Both the position numbers and the translations under genes were made by a program. 64,000 nucleotides of DNA, from the NCBI GenBank assembly GCA_029204225.1, contig CM055092.1, forward strand, positions 58,376,698-58,440,697, in the 5' to 3' direction. The notes under the pieces were generated by a model. The model was given only the letters and a program-made list of their open reading frames with translations. It was not told where the DNA came from and ran no database searches. This document shows, one piece after another, positions 34,047-45,658 of the stretch. The stretch's first letter is position 1, and each line of letters opens with the position of its first letter. The stretch comes from Diphasiastrum complanatum. Taxonomy: Eukaryota > Streptophyta > Lycopodiopsida > Lycopodiales > Lycopodiaceae.

Positions 34047-34730
34047 ATGCCCGATGCAGACAAATGGAAAGCTGTCATGGATGCTAAGTATCAATCTCTA
34101 ATGAAGAACAAGACATTGAGTCTTGTCATTCCTCCTACAGGTGTAAAGCCAATTGATTCTAAATGGATCTTTAAGCTGAAGCTTAAGCCAGATGGATCTA
34201 TATCCAAATGGAAAGCTAGACTGGTAGTTAAAGGTTTTGACCAAGTATATGGGATAAATTACATTGAGACCTTCTGTACAGTAGTAAAACATCCTATTCA
34301 TACTCTATTGGCTATATCTGTTGCAGAAGATTTGGATATTCACCAGATGGACGTCCAGACGACATTCCTACATGGATACATACAAGAAGATGTCTACATC
34401 TATCAACCAAAAGGTTACATCCCTCAAGGCAAGGAGCATCTACTATGCAAATTGCATAAGGCATTATACAATCTGAAGCAAGCTCCAAGGACCTAATATG
34501 ATAGAATAAATCGTTTCTTGTTGCAGCACAACTTTACCTCCTGCACCGCAGATTCAAATGTGTAACTAAAACCAAAGAGGCCAAGCTATGTTATAATAGC
34601 ACTATATGCTGATGATTCCCTAATCATCAGCAATTCAAATTGGTTGCTGCAAGAAACTAAATCCTTACTCTCATCAGAGTTTGAGATGACTGATTTAGGT
34701 CCAATCCATTACCTACTTCGAAGATACGGC
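34047..34730 (+). pseudogene. Copia reverse transcriptase
   Basis: Begins WKAVMDAKYQSLMKNKTLSL, then SKWIFKLKLKPDGSISKWKA, KARLVVKGFDQVYGINYIET and FLHGYIQEDVYIYQPKGYIP. After a stop at 34,494 it continues LLQHNFTSCTADSNV and the catalytic block ALYADDSLIIS near 34,600, then EMTDLGPIHYLL. About 60 residues normally found between this point and YGMEDCKPI are deleted at about 34,720. Confidence 0.88.
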
Positions 34731-35370
34731 ATGGAGGATTGCAAGCCCATAGACACTCCTATGGATTCAAGATGCAAGCTATCCAAAGACATGTGCCCCG
34801 GAACAAAGGCAGATCAACAAGAAATGCGCAATTACCCTTATCAGTCTATCATAGGTTCTCTCATGTACTCTATGATTTGCACACGACCTGATCTAGCATA
34901 TGCTATAAGCACGCTGTCACAGTTCATGTCCAATCCAGGCCTACAACACTGGAAAGCTCTACAAAGAGTTATGAAGTACATTCAATCCTCAAAGCATTAT
35001 GCCTTGAGTTACAACGGAAATACAGAAGCTGCACTCTTATTGATTACCTATTCTGATTCAGACTGGGTAAGAGACGTAGATACCAGAAAATCCACCTCTG
35101 ACTACATTTGCTTTCTTGCAGGAGGACCCATTTCATGGAATAGCAGAAAGCAGAAATGCATTTCATTATCCTCTACAAAATCAGAAAATGTCGCAACTAC
35201 ATCAGCAGTGAAGGAGATTTTATGGCTTAGAAGACTACTACAGGATCTGAGATTCCCACAAGTTGGTCCAACTATACTCCAGTGTGACAATCAGAGTTGT
35301 ATAGCTCTGTCATTGAACCGACGAACTCACACAAGGACCAAACATATAGAGGTTCAACTTCATTTTCTCA
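34731..35370 (+). pseudogene. Copia RNase H and end of pol
   Basis: Open frame with YGMEDCKPIDTPMD, YQSIIGSLMYSMICTRPDLA, the RNase H start YSDSDWVRDVDTRKSTS, ISWNSRKQKCISLSSTKSEN (catalytic Glu region) and LQCDNQSCIALSLN (Asp). It ends in TRTKHIEVQLHFLRD, the usual end of copia pol, after which the sequence diverges at about 35,370. This part is nearly intact in residues but orphaned from an active RT. Confidence 0.88.
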
Positions 35371-36868
35371 GAGATCCCTGGTGGGGTGGTTCTAGATCCC
35401 ATGGTTGGATGTGCGTCTATAGTGTAGGCTTGTAAAAATACAAAATGACATTGTGTAGCCATGCATAGTGTTGCATTGTTGATCCAACACATTATTGAAT
35501 TGTATAGTATAAGTGCACATGTCCACAATGTATATTATGTTGCTTTTACCACTGCTTTTGTGACGCTCAACTTTATAGATCATAAGGTTAACTCCTAAGT
35601 CATCGATTACCACAGGTCCAATTGTTACCATGAATAATGTTGTTGTGGTGGACTCAGATGAAGATGCTGAAAATTTGGACACATGGGATGTGGATGATTT
35701 TGATAGTTGGTGAGAAATTTATTGTTACCACTTACCAATTATTTTTCCAAATTATAGAGTTTGTAAAACATATAGTGAAAGAAAGGTATTTGCCATCCTA
35801 TGTAGATGCCCTTGCGAAACAAGCTCTGGCAATGGAAAATACTAATCACTTATTCCATGTAGAGATAAGAGAAAGAGACATTGCACATACATTGATGATG
35901 GATGTGAAGAATCTATATGATAGAAGTTTAGTATGACTTCATTGACAGTTAAAACATTTGACATACTTTTTTCATTTAGTTTAATAGATTGTGGTTTAAT
36001 GTTTTTGTGCTAGAATTAAGTGAAAGAGTACATGAAATTGTGAACATCACTGAGCATAATGATTGGTTTTTCATGTTATTTTGTACATTGAGAAACATCG
36101 AGTTTAATAGCAATTCTAATACAAAAATTATAGTGCTAGATGTTTGTTGCTCTGAAAATTGAAACTCATATTTCAATCCATACAACTTGTTTATAATTTG
36201 CATTTGTGTATATAAGGTTGTTAATGGCAAGGTTCACGTTCTACATCATTAATTAAGAGGGTTTATTCACTTTTGACTGTTTGTTACTCACATTGTTATG
36301 CACATTAACATTGGGATCCTAACGTCGGAAAGGTGAAAATATAAATGAATTTTTGTGAAAGGAGAATTGGGTGGGAAAGATTCAAAACATAGGCCTATGA
36401 TTGTTGTGACTTATTTTATGAGTTCACACATTGGAGCCTTTTAGCACAATAAAGAGGTGGTTGTACTAAAAGTATGTAGAGGCATATTGGTGACAAGAAA
36501 AACCTATAAAGAGCTAATGAGCACTATTCACTATAATCAAGAAGTTAGAAACAAGGAAGTTGCAGCCAACAAGTTAGGCCTACAATTTATGTAAATCATT
36601 CATTTTTTTGCTAGTAGTTTCTAGTGAGTATAATGTAAGTAAAACTCAATCAAGTAGCATCTAGAAATCAAATGCTCATTGGATCAGCAAATTAAGAAAA
36701 AATAAACACATTAAACTCACACTTGCTATATAGATGTGCTCTTAGAATCAAAATGAGAGCATCAAAAGCCCAAGAGCACTACCTAATGATGGAGATTAAA
36801 GGCTTCACATGAAGCTTCATATCATCTACAAAATTAGCAAAAGCATACTCTCACACCTCTATGGCCAA
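35371..36868. other. Unassigned DNA
   Basis: No gene recognised. At 35,630-35,713 a short frame ends in a strongly acidic tail (VVVVDSDEDAENLDTWDVDD, then stop). Such tails occur at the C-terminus of some transposases, but no catalytic domain is nearby. No copia 3' LTR is found. Confidence 0.3.
36864..36868. repeat. Target-site duplication GCCAA (left) of solo LTR
   Basis: GCCAA is repeated at 37,789-37,793, directly flanking both ends of the LTR. Confidence 0.9.
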
Positions 36869-37788
36869 TGTTGCGCCGGCGCCTCAAAGGGCGCTGGGAC
36901 TTGAGCGGTTTCCCCAACACGCGCTTAAGTCTAACATTCATCCATCATGCACTTACGTAAAAGCCAACTCAGAATCGTAACAAGCTTAACCATTCAGACT
37001 TAAGAAAACTGGAATCCCAACCAACCCGAAAGCCAACTCAGAATCCGTCCCCAAAAGGTAACCAAAGGCAAAGACAAGCCACACATGAAACCCAAGGCAT
37101 AGTGGTCGCCAAACTGACCAATTGGCATAGGGGCAAGCCCCATGTCGATGACAGGGACCCTTAGGCGCCAGCGACGCAAAAAGGTTGTAGTAAGGGTCCT
37201 TCCACTTGGACCAGTCCCGGAGGCGAAACCGAAATGGTAATCATCCCCAAGGATCAACTTTATTAGATTTGGAAGAGGTTACATTCATACATAGACTGAC
37301 CGGTCTCGGGGCCACCAACACGTGCTGGGCATTGTGCCTGGCTCGTGCTGGTAGAGGGAGATGAGATCTGGCGACTGGATTCTTGGCGCTGGTTGAGCTG
37401 CCCAAGTTTCTGTCTGCCGGACTCCCCCTATAGTTCTGCTGTGATTCGGCGCACCCCCTCTGGTTTGAAACATAGTGCTTTCTGGTAAAGCACGCTTTTT
37501 AGGACTTAGTTTTTATTTTGCTGATTAAGCCTGGCAAGCCTGGCAGAATCAGTCTGGCTCCCGGACATGGGTCCCGGGAGCCGTCCCGGCGGCCGAATCA
37601 ACCTGCTTTCCTGACTAGGCCATGACTCGAGCTCCAGAGCTAGCTCATGACTTTGTGACTACTTGACTGGCTCACCACAGGTCGGAGGCTCAGTCCTTGA
37701 CATTCTAACTTGCTCTGGGACCTTAGGGAGTGTCACCCCTTTGAGTCTTACAGGGCACGCTGGGTGCACCCAAGTCAGCTTTACAACA
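36869..37788 (-). mobile_element. Family B solo LTR
   Basis: A 920-bp LTR on the minus strand, from TGTTGTAAAGCTGAC (37,788) to GGCGCCGGCGCAACA (36,869). It has intact TG...CA ends and a perfect 5-bp duplication GCCAA. With no internal sequence, this is the product of LTR-LTR recombination that removed a family B element. Confidence 0.93.
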
Positions 37789-39136
37789 GCCAACCTCTCA
37801 CAATCTCTCTATTCCCATTTTTTGTTTGTCTCACAATATCTCTATCCTCATTCTCTTTCTCTCTTCATCATTTCTCTTTTGTTTTTCTTTTTCGCTTTTC
37901 CCATTCTCTTAGGAGTGAACTACATAATAGATATAGCCAATTTTTTTGTATTGTAGCATTGTCCATTTAAACATGAATATCTAGCACCAATTTACTCAGG
38001 CTTGTTGGATTTTTTTGGCCCATTTAACATGGTTTCTCTTATCAATTGTTTTTCTTTTTCCTTCAGTGAGTATTTAGATATTCATACATAAAAAGAAAGC
38101 CCATCCATGGGAACCTAATGCACACTAAAAAAGGAAACATAAGACATGATTTCTTGTGTAAGAACTTAACATAAGATAAAAAATAAGAGCATAACATTTC
38201 AAGGGCACCACATAATGATGAAAATTAAAAGGCTTCATCTCATCAACAAAACTATAAAAAACAACCACGTTCTCCTCCTTTATTCACCTCTACTAGACTT
38301 GATAGATTCTACCTTTCCAACAAAGGGGACTGGGCCAGCCTTATCTCTTGTAGCATCATCTCCTCTTTTCCCTTATCGGATCACGTGCCTATTGTTGGAA
38401 GTAATTCTAGTGTGTGTGGTGGCTAGATCTACTTACGGGTGTAGTATAGGGATGTAGAGATTCGTCCGCTTTTTAAGTTTCTACCAAGTTTCAAATAGAA
38501 ATGCGAAAATAAGAAGTAATGATGGAAACAGTAAGGCTTACCCAACTAGTGCTCAAAACGGAAATGAAACTATCTAAGGTGACAAAATACAAACCCTTGC
38601 TAAGGCTTACCCAACTAGCAAGGTGATTAATCTAAATTCTACTTAACACCCAGAGGGTAATAAAATGATATTGCAGCTAATATTAAGTAAATAAGCAATA
38701 AAGAACATGCCACAATAAACCGATGAAAAGGAGGCAAGAGAAGGCCCAAGCACCTTCCCTCAAGCTATGCACCTTTCCAAAGGGAACACAAATGACATAG
38801 AATGATAATTCTCCAAAATAGAGAGCAAGATAGCTTAATCTCAAAAGTGTTGGTTACAATGCAAATACCTCTCCTTTTATGGCAAGGAGGGTCTTCCATA
38901 AGTGTCTACTAACTTATGCGACTAATCTGTTTCTAGCCTTTCAAGAACTTCTAACTTAGGATTTAGAAATTCAAATTTCTTAACTTAGGAAAACTTAAGA
39001 TAAAATATTTCTAATCTTGAGTTTCCTAAGTCTAAGTTCTAAAGGACAGATACTCATACGTGATCTTACAAATCACATGCCACGGACTTTTATTATTATT
39101 ATTTTTATTTTCTTTGTGTTAGCACAGTTGCTAACA
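37789..39136. other. Unassigned AT-rich DNA
   Basis: No gene or element recognised. It includes a CT-rich stretch at 37,795-37,910 and short hydrophobic frames without motifs. Confidence 0.35.
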
Positions 39137-39631
39137 TTATCCCCCTCCTTGTTGGCTTGGTGGTCCCACACCAATCGACGCCTTTTCGTCCTGGATCTTT
39201 TGGGCTTCTTGGAGGTGAGATTGTTGCTGTTGGGAGTGGTAGATTGTCGTGCCGATGCCCTCCATCATTTGCCACCGTAATTTGTTCAGGAAGGGCATGG
39301 ATTTGTAGTAATGGAGCATACCCTGGAGAAAGTTATGGGTTTTCCATAGCTCCACCATATCAACGTGCAGGGCGGAAGTGAGTGTAGCGCAATAATACAG
39401 CCTTGCAACGTTGATGTGGTCGTCTTGCATGTGCAAGGGTTTATTGATGTCAAGGGCGATTGGGGGTAACCCTCGATCCCAAAAACCTCTGAGTTCTGTC
39501 AGAAATGCCACCAGGCCGCAATTATCCGCAAAGTATCTGACATCGCGATCAGTTGTAAAACAAGCCCTCGTCACAAGATTGAAACCTTGGAAATTTATAA
39601 AAGATCCATTTCTCTTTTTAAGTAAAATCAA
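39137..39631 (-). CDS. Unidentified 164-codon frame, second member of the 'ARLYY' family
   Basis: An open frame with TDRDVRYFADNCGLVAFLTE, FWDRGLPPIALDINKP and DHINVARLYYCATLTSALHV, ending in a Gln-rich helix (HSQQQQSHLQEAQKIQDEK). The pattern [FI]WDxxLPxxAxDxNxP then ARLYYxA matches the minus-strand relic at 4,993-5,260, so the two loci are homologous. It is more intact than that copy but lacks the coiled-coil N-terminal part and probably starts mid-protein: its upstream side runs into the opposite-strand gag relic at 39,633. No known domain is recognised. Confidence 0.45.
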   Translation of the reverse strand: MILLKKRNGSFINFQGFNLVTRACFTTDRDVRYFADNCGLVAFLTELRGFWDRGLPPIALDINKPLHMQDDHINVARLYYCATLTSALHVDMVELWKTHNFLQGMLHYYKSMPFLNKLRWQMMEGIGTTIYHSQQQQSHLQEAQKIQDEKASIGVGPPSQQGGG

Positions 39632-39632
39632 A

Positions 39633-40185
39633 ATGAGAAAGAGGGAAAGGGTACAAGACTATTTTGAACGGGTTAAACACCTCAGATCTGAGTGTGATCC
39701 CAATTTAATTGTTGACGAGGCTATGATTATGTGGTTTTTAGCAGATCTACCGAAGAGGATTAGATGCGAGCTGAAATGCCATACACAATTTAAGTCTTTA
39801 CAAAATGCTATGGACAATGCGGGATGAAAATTTTGATGATGAACCGAATATTGGAATGCTGCCATATACAGCGGGGCAAACCACTACTACATCAACTACT
39901 ATTTCATCCAAGAATATTAATGTTACTGCAGAATTGATGATCAAAGAGTTCGAGAAACTTGGTCAAAAGCGGCAGATGCAGTTGGATAAGATGCAGTCAC
40001 AATTTGATGAAAAGCTGAAAGCCTTGGAGGAATTCCATGGTAAAGCAAACAAAGAACCTGAAAAGTTTGCTAAGACCTTTCCTAGATGGGAAAATGTCTG
40101 GAGTTCAATTTGTGCGAGAAATCACACCATGAACGAATGTCCAACATTGAAGCAACGAATGACGAATACTATTTGTCAACTGTGA
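39633..40185 (+). pseudogene. Ty3/gypsy gag relic
   Basis: KRERVQDYFERVKHLRSECD, EAMIMWFLADLPKRIRCEL and SLQNAMDNA match the retrotransposon gag domain (SVxDYFERF...WFVxGLxPxIRxEL). A one-base shift near 39,825 moves the frame. It then continues with FEKLGQKRQMQLDKMQSQFD (coiled coil) and a zinc-knuckle remnant (CARNHTMNEC, C-x3-H-x4-C, first Cys replaced by Ser). It ends at 40,185. No pol follows. It cannot be assigned to family B, whose gag is not present in the window for comparison. Confidence 0.75.
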
Positions 40186-40654
40186 AATTCTACGGGACAT
40201 GAAACAACCCTTTGTTTGTTTAATCCTCGGATTATCCAGCAAAGTATGCTAACCTATATCATCAAAAAAAATGTAATTGTCATTATTTATAAAGTATATA
40301 GGAACATCAAGTATAGTTATTGTATTAATAGGAGTTCAAGTTAGAAGAGAATCATATAGGATTATAGAACAGGAGATAGTTTGCTCAAACTCTGAAGCCA
40401 TGGATGTTTTAGCCTCAACACCTATATCAGTATCTAGTTCGTCTACTTTCATTGGAACAGATGCAGATGCTTCAATGAAGGGAATACAAGACGATTCAGC
40501 AGACTCATCATCTGGAGTTTCTACAGAGATATAGAAGACAAACGCCTTTCCTTTGATAAGAAGACAATAGTTTCTATTGTGGATATCGCAATATGTATTT
40601 CTTTGAAAGTATTCTTGTAGTTTAGAGTACTTTATGTCATGTTTGTGCTTAGCA
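40186..40654. other. Unassigned DNA
   Basis: A frame at 40,277-40,534 (Ser/Asp-rich C-terminus) has no recognised motif. Nothing else is seen. Confidence 0.3.
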
Positions 40655-40839
40655 AATGCAATGTGCTGCCTGACGGTGAAAGCACGGGTGCGTCCACGGG
40701 GGTGGTATATTCAAGGATAGTTGCCGATCGTTTAGTTATAAGGGCTATCGACCAAAAAGTGGTGGGGCGTGACTGAGGCAATGTGCTGCTTAATGGTGAA
40801 AGCACGGATGGTTGGAGGGGTGTCCTATGTGGGCAAGAG
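40655..40839 (+). mobile_element. Family A leader fragment
   Basis: About 185 bp match the family A leader: two GTGCTGC...GTGAAAGCAC hairpins (40,663 and 40,785) with GCCGATCGTTTAGTTATAAG between them, ending at GTGTCCTATGTGGGC. It resembles two consecutive leader units as amplified in A5. No LTR is attached. Confidence 0.8.
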
Positions 40840-41125
40840 GGTCACTTGCGATGGTCGACGGGATTCCGCAAGTGCTCGTAGATGGTAACCTATGGGTTTT
40901 AACGACTCCCTTGTAGTTTGCAATTTCTTGTGGTTTGCGGTTTGAGTCATGCTTCTCCATAAACATTGATTTAACGATTCCCTTCGGTCTGGCGATAGCT
41001 TTGCATTTCTAACTGTTTCTTACTTTGCGTGTATTTCTGCAGACTAATTCTGAGAGATAGAATTCTTGAGAGTAGGAGGAGGGCGAAGGGATGAGTAGGA
41101 GAAGATTAGAATTCTAACAACATGG

Positions 41126-41730
41126 ATGTGAATTTAATTGAAGATCAGTTTATTGATTTGAATGGCAAGGACCAGACGCAGTCTAGAATTTCTTTCTCGA
41201 CAATTGTTACATATTGAAAGACTATTTCGATTTCTTCCAAAAGTCATTTTGTACAGTCAAATCCAGAAGAAGATGAAAAAGCTACAACTCAGGGGCAGTC
41301 GACACAGCCAACACAAAGTCGAATTTCGTAGCCAGAGACCAAGAGATCAACAAGAACCCAAATTCAGCCTGTCCGATATACTGATGACTTCGCTCACTAT
41401 TTTATTCAGAAGCCAACCACAGTTGAAGAAGCTATGTCATAGGCCGATTCAGAACTTTGGAAAGAAGCAATGGACAAGGAGTACAGAACAACACATGGAT
41501 TGTCACCAAGCTGCTAGAAGACACAAAGGTAATCGACTGCAAATGGATCTTTAAGATCAAATACAAAGCAGACGACAATATCAACAGAAGAAAAAGTCGA
41601 CTCGTGGCAAGGGGATTTTCACAAATTTCCAATATCAACTACTTCAAAACTTTTAGCCCGGTTGTCAAGCAAACTTCCATTCAACTGCTACTATCATATG
41701 TTGTTATTACTACTAACCATAAGTTTTAAG
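41126..41730 (+). pseudogene. Copia linker and N-terminal RT relic
   Basis: Starts with acidic linker sequence (DVNLIEDQFIDLNGKDQTQS), then RYTDDFAHYFIQKPTTVEEA and LWKEAMDKEYR. After a frame change it reads NNTWIVTKLLEDTKVIDCKW, FKIKYKADDNINRRKSRLVA and FSQISNINYFKTFSPVVKQT, the N-terminal fingers and palm of copia RT. It lacks the catalytic YVDD/YADD block and RNase H. It differs from the copia element at 31.8-35.4 kb and represents another lineage. Confidence 0.8.
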
Positions 41731-42151
41731 AGTCGGGAAGTTAGGAGTCTTGCGAGCAGCAAGTATTGTCAAATTGGGAGTTTCGAAATGTACAAAAAAA
41801 TTACTGAAAGAACTCCAAATTTTATCAGACCGACAAACAACGTTACGTTCCTTCACAGGTGTAAAAACTTTATTGGGCTACGTGTACGTTGAATAGTTGA
41901 CTAGTAAGCATCTTGACAAACCGCCCTTCTGGTGCTTGGAACTCCTGTAATGGATGCTAATGATGGATCTAACATTTGTGGGATGATGGCCAAGTGCAAG
42001 ATATAAAAGGAGGAGCTTTGGCACAAGAGGTTGGGCCATCCCAACTACAAATCCATGCAATTCATGGTTTGCCCAAATATTTGGCAAGCGATGGTAAGGC
42101 TTGTGAAGCGTATGCTTTGGCAAAAACCACATAGATTGTCACTTCCAAGGT
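41731..42151. other. Unassigned DNA left of A4
   Basis: No gene recognised. Short frames only. Confidence 0.3.
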
Positions 42152-43383
42152 TGTTGTAAAGCTACCTTTACAAGCTTTACTTTCGGCGCCACTGGCGCCA
42201 GCATTGTCCCCGGCGCCAACAGCGCCCCTGCTGCTCCCAGTGCCGGCGCCACTCCCGACGCCACTGTGACCAGAATCCAGCCGGCGCCAAGTTCCTATGG
42301 CTAAAAATCTTTGATCGGTTCTAGCGAAGTCCAGAGAGCTCAGATCGATGTGCAATCACCTCACACGATCTAGGGATGATTAAAGGAAGCCTGAGGATCA
42401 ATAAAATCTAGAGAGAGAACATGACTTTCTAGAAAGAGAAAATTCTAGAGAGAGACAAACGTGCTTTACCAGCTTGGGTAGAGTGCTTGGTATGAGGGGT
42501 GCCGAATCCCACCAATACTATAGGGGAGTGCGGGTTGCGACTCAGGGGGAGCTCTAACCAAGTCTCAGCCTCCCTTGCTGGAATGTTGTCATGGCACTCG
42601 CCTTGGCATGCTAGCGCCCCGGAGACTAGGGTCGGTCACACACTTGAAATGTAACCTTCTCAGATTTATCAATAAAGTGGGATTTTCCTCAAACTGACTC
42701 TGATTATCTTCTGGGTTTCAGTGTTCGGTAAAAGCGCCAGTTGTAAGGCCGCTTCAAAATTTTTAAGTTCGCACATAGCTGAGGGTCGTATCCCGGGACG
42801 CCAGCGGTATGCCGTCGGGACCATTCGGTCCGTGGCGCTAGCGGTATGCTGTCGGGACCATTTGGTTCAGGAACTGGTTGTCTCCATATCTGCCGTGGCT
42901 TGTGGTTCTGAGTGTTCCTTGCATGAACGTTAATGGGTTAAGCTCTTGGGGAACGGGCTCTAACCTGTCGGCTGAGTTGGATGGCTTGCTTGGGTGGAAG
43001 TTACCTGTTTATGGCTGTCCAGTCTGGCGCGGCGCCAGGTTGGCTTACAGCGCTCATGACGAAGCTTTCAGTTGGTTAAGTCTGATGTAAGTCAGACCGC
43101 TTGCTTGGAATGAATGTTACTCGTTTGTAACGAAGCTTCAAGTTGGTGAAGTTTGATGTATGTCGGGCGGCTTGCTTGGAGGGAATTCACCCACATCGGA
43201 AACCCCGATCTGGCATGGCGCCAAGTTGGATCTCAATGTTGGTTTTCAAAACTTCAAATTGGTTAAGTCTGATCCTAGTTGGCGAGTTGGCTGCTTGTAT
43301 GTCAAGTGGGTTTGGATGGCAAGAGTTGAAGGCTGGGAAGCTAAGTCGTGGTTCCCGGCTCCCTTTGGGATGCCTGCGCTACA
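42152..43383 (+). repeat. A4 5' LTR
   Basis: TGTTGTAAAGCTACC to CTGCGCTACA. GGCGCC-rich block at 42,186-42,290; ACTATAGGGGAGTGCGGG block near 42,518; TTTATCAATAAAGTGG near 42,665. Confidence 0.92.
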
Positions 43384-43385
43384 TG

Positions 43386-43398
43386 TGGTATCAAAGCC
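43386..43398 (+). promoter_or_regulatory. A4 primer-binding site, variant
   Basis: TGGTATCAAAGCC differs by one base from TGGTATCAGAGCC. Two-base spacer after the LTR, as in A2 and A3. Confidence 0.78.
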
Positions 43399-43473
43399 GA
43401 CTGGCCGGTCAGCTATGTGGATCTCACGAAAATGGCCACTGTTTGAGGTTCATCAAGACAACTGTTGTGCAAG

Positions 43474-43860
43474 GTGCTGCCCACAGTGTAAGCACGGGTG
43501 CGTCCACGGTCGGGGTGGTCGACAAAACGGGGGACTTGATGAGTCAAAGTGCTGCCCTCGAGGTGTAAGCCACGGTCAGTTCTCGCGGTTCGGGCCTGGC
43601 GCTGTCTGCAGGTAGGACGGATGAGACAAAGTGCTGCCTAGGTAGGTGAAAGCACGGTCTGTACCTTGTGGGGTGCGGGTCGACATATTCGAACTGTACG
43701 GGTTAACCATTGATACAGAGATGCTGCTCGAATTTGGGTGTAAAGCACGAGTGGTTAGCTGCCGGTGCTGGATAGCAGTCGATCGTTTAGCTATAAGGGC
43801 TATCGACCAAAAAGTGGTGGGGCGTGACTAAGGCAATGTGCTGCTTAATGGTGAAAGCAC
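43474..43860 (+). other. Leader hairpin array (five GTGCTGC...AGCAC stem-loops)
   Basis: Five short inverted repeats of one design begin at 43,474, 43,549, 43,631, 43,730 and 43,838. Each has GTGCTGC (or ATGCTGC), a 5-13-base loop region, then GTGTAA or GTGAAA and AGCAC (GCCAC in the second), so GTGCT pairs with AGCAC. Intervals rise from 75 to 108 bp. A further inverted motif, TTTAGCTATAAGGGCTATCG, lies between the fourth and fifth. The same array is present in A1, A2 (shortened), A3 (shortened) and A5 (expanded). Role unknown; RNA packaging, dimerisation or translation control are possibilities. Confidence 0.75.
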
Positions 43861-45658
43861 GGATAGTTGGAAGGGTGTCCTATGTGGGCTGATTATGTGT
43901 TCGATTCGTATGGGCGCGGCCAGGCAAAGGTCCGTTGGCAGGACCATCTCAAAGGGGGACCTTGTCTTTGTTACTTGTTAGTGAACCTACCTGAGTGTCT
44001 TACTTGTATGTATTCGTGGTGAGTCTTAGTACCCATGCTTTGTCTGGTTTGCATGATTGCTTGTGATACAAGGAGCTGATAGCTCGAGAAGGAACCTTCC
44101 TTTTGAAGGCTGATACCATCAAACAAAGAGGACTACAGAATTTGTGGGGCGGATTTGCAGTTCATGTACTCGCACGTGAACGGCAACGAAACGACTCAAT
44201 GTTTGCAAAGGATGGATGGCTAGCCTGTTTCTTGGGTTAGTTTCATTTGCGACAATGCCCACCAGACGCAAGCAGGAAGTCAAAAGTTGGAAAGGGCAAT
44301 TTCAGGGGAGATATTCTTTGGAGCAGTTGGTCTTCACTTTGGGACGGCCACCTTCGGAACTGAAACTCACTGAGCATGGGTGATATCCAGTATCAGTTGG
44401 GTTTTTCCTCAAAGGGGAAAGACTAGGATCCTCTTCAGAGATTGGCAACAAGTTGGATCGAGCCATAATCCTACCAGATGGGAAGCAAAGTGTTGGAAAG
44501 GCTTTTTGTCCGAAGAACTCTACTCTAAGTCCGATCAGCTGATTTTATAAGTGGAGGGGAACTATCACACACACCTCTCTCTTGGGGCAAAACGGGAGCA
44601 AATTCAAGGTGACCTAGCCATACTCACACGAGGAGACTGGCGAACTTTGGACCTAATAAGTTGACAAGTTTTTGTTGTGGAAAGGAAAGCTTGTTATAGG
44701 CTTTCTCTGGACCAGCAATAATGAGGAAACATATGAGTACGCTGGCTTGTGTTACGTGTAAGGTAGCTGATCAATGAAGGAACTCTGAAAGTTGAGTCTT
44801 GCATGAGAGACTTGGTATTTCGAATGGACGCTAAGGGACCGTTCGCGTTGATATCGGACTAGTGCAAACTCTTGGTGCATGTGTCTGATTCAAAGAGAGC
44901 TACTTGAAGCCAAGCTCGATGTACACTTCTTCTTTTCACTGTGAGGCAACCGATGGAATTGTGAAAGTCAAGTTTTGCGCAACGGACATGGTGCTTCAAA
45001 CAAACGCGAAGAGATAGTTCGGATCCGGATCAAACTGGTGCGACCCTTTGGCTTTCCACGAGGTCAATAGTTACATTTGGGGCTGATTCAAAGAGCTACT
45101 TCAAGCTTAGTGAGAGGTGCATTGCGGAGTACTCAATCTTTGCCTACCTTAAAGAGCCAAGATGGAAAAGTATCAAGATCAGGCTGGGACAAGGAGAGAA
45201 ATCAAGGTGCAGAAGCAACAAGGCACAGAGTGGACCATAAAGTGGGCAATCAAACGATAAATCCTTTGGCTCAGGGAGCCTTGATACCTGTGCGGAACTG
45301 AACAAATCTGGAGCTCAAGGGAGCTCAACACAAAGTGCATCAAGGACAAATCAGGAGCTCAAAGAAGTTCCAAAGTCGAAAGTCAGAAGCGACAGGGACG
45401 AACATTTCAAAGAAAGACCTCTGTCACCAGTTAATAAGGTTTTTGGGTTTTACGAAAGCGATATCAAATCTACGGTTTTTCCAGACAAAGATATATTTTC
45501 AAGTTATGTAATCTTTCTAAACAAAGAGCTGAGCCTCCGACTTGTGGTGAGTCAGCTTAAATGTTAATAAAAAGTGGCCAGTAAATTGAGTACTGTGCCA
45601 AGTAGCTTAAATGTATAGTTATTTTAATTGGGAGACACCTTTACTTTAATCTCACATC

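Larger units (their letters stand above)
31759..35370 (+). mobile_element. Degraded Ty1/copia retrotransposon
   Basis: A short 5' LTR remnant ends CACAAACA at 31,885. A weak primer site follows (GGTTATCAGAGA at 31,887-31,898). A gag start (ATG at 31,910: MAIQDA then stop) and only the gag end remain, then protease, integrase, RT and RNase H in the Ty1/copia order (integrase before RT). Multiple stops, frameshifts and internal deletions are present. No 3' LTR is found after RNase H. The left end is cut by family A copy A5. Confidence 0.85.

Noticed and set aside
35630-35713. Acidic tail (DSDEDAENLDTW...) as the end of a hAT transposase
   Set aside because: No catalytic or dimerisation domain, no terminal inverted repeats and no 8-bp duplication were found; the match is to composition only.
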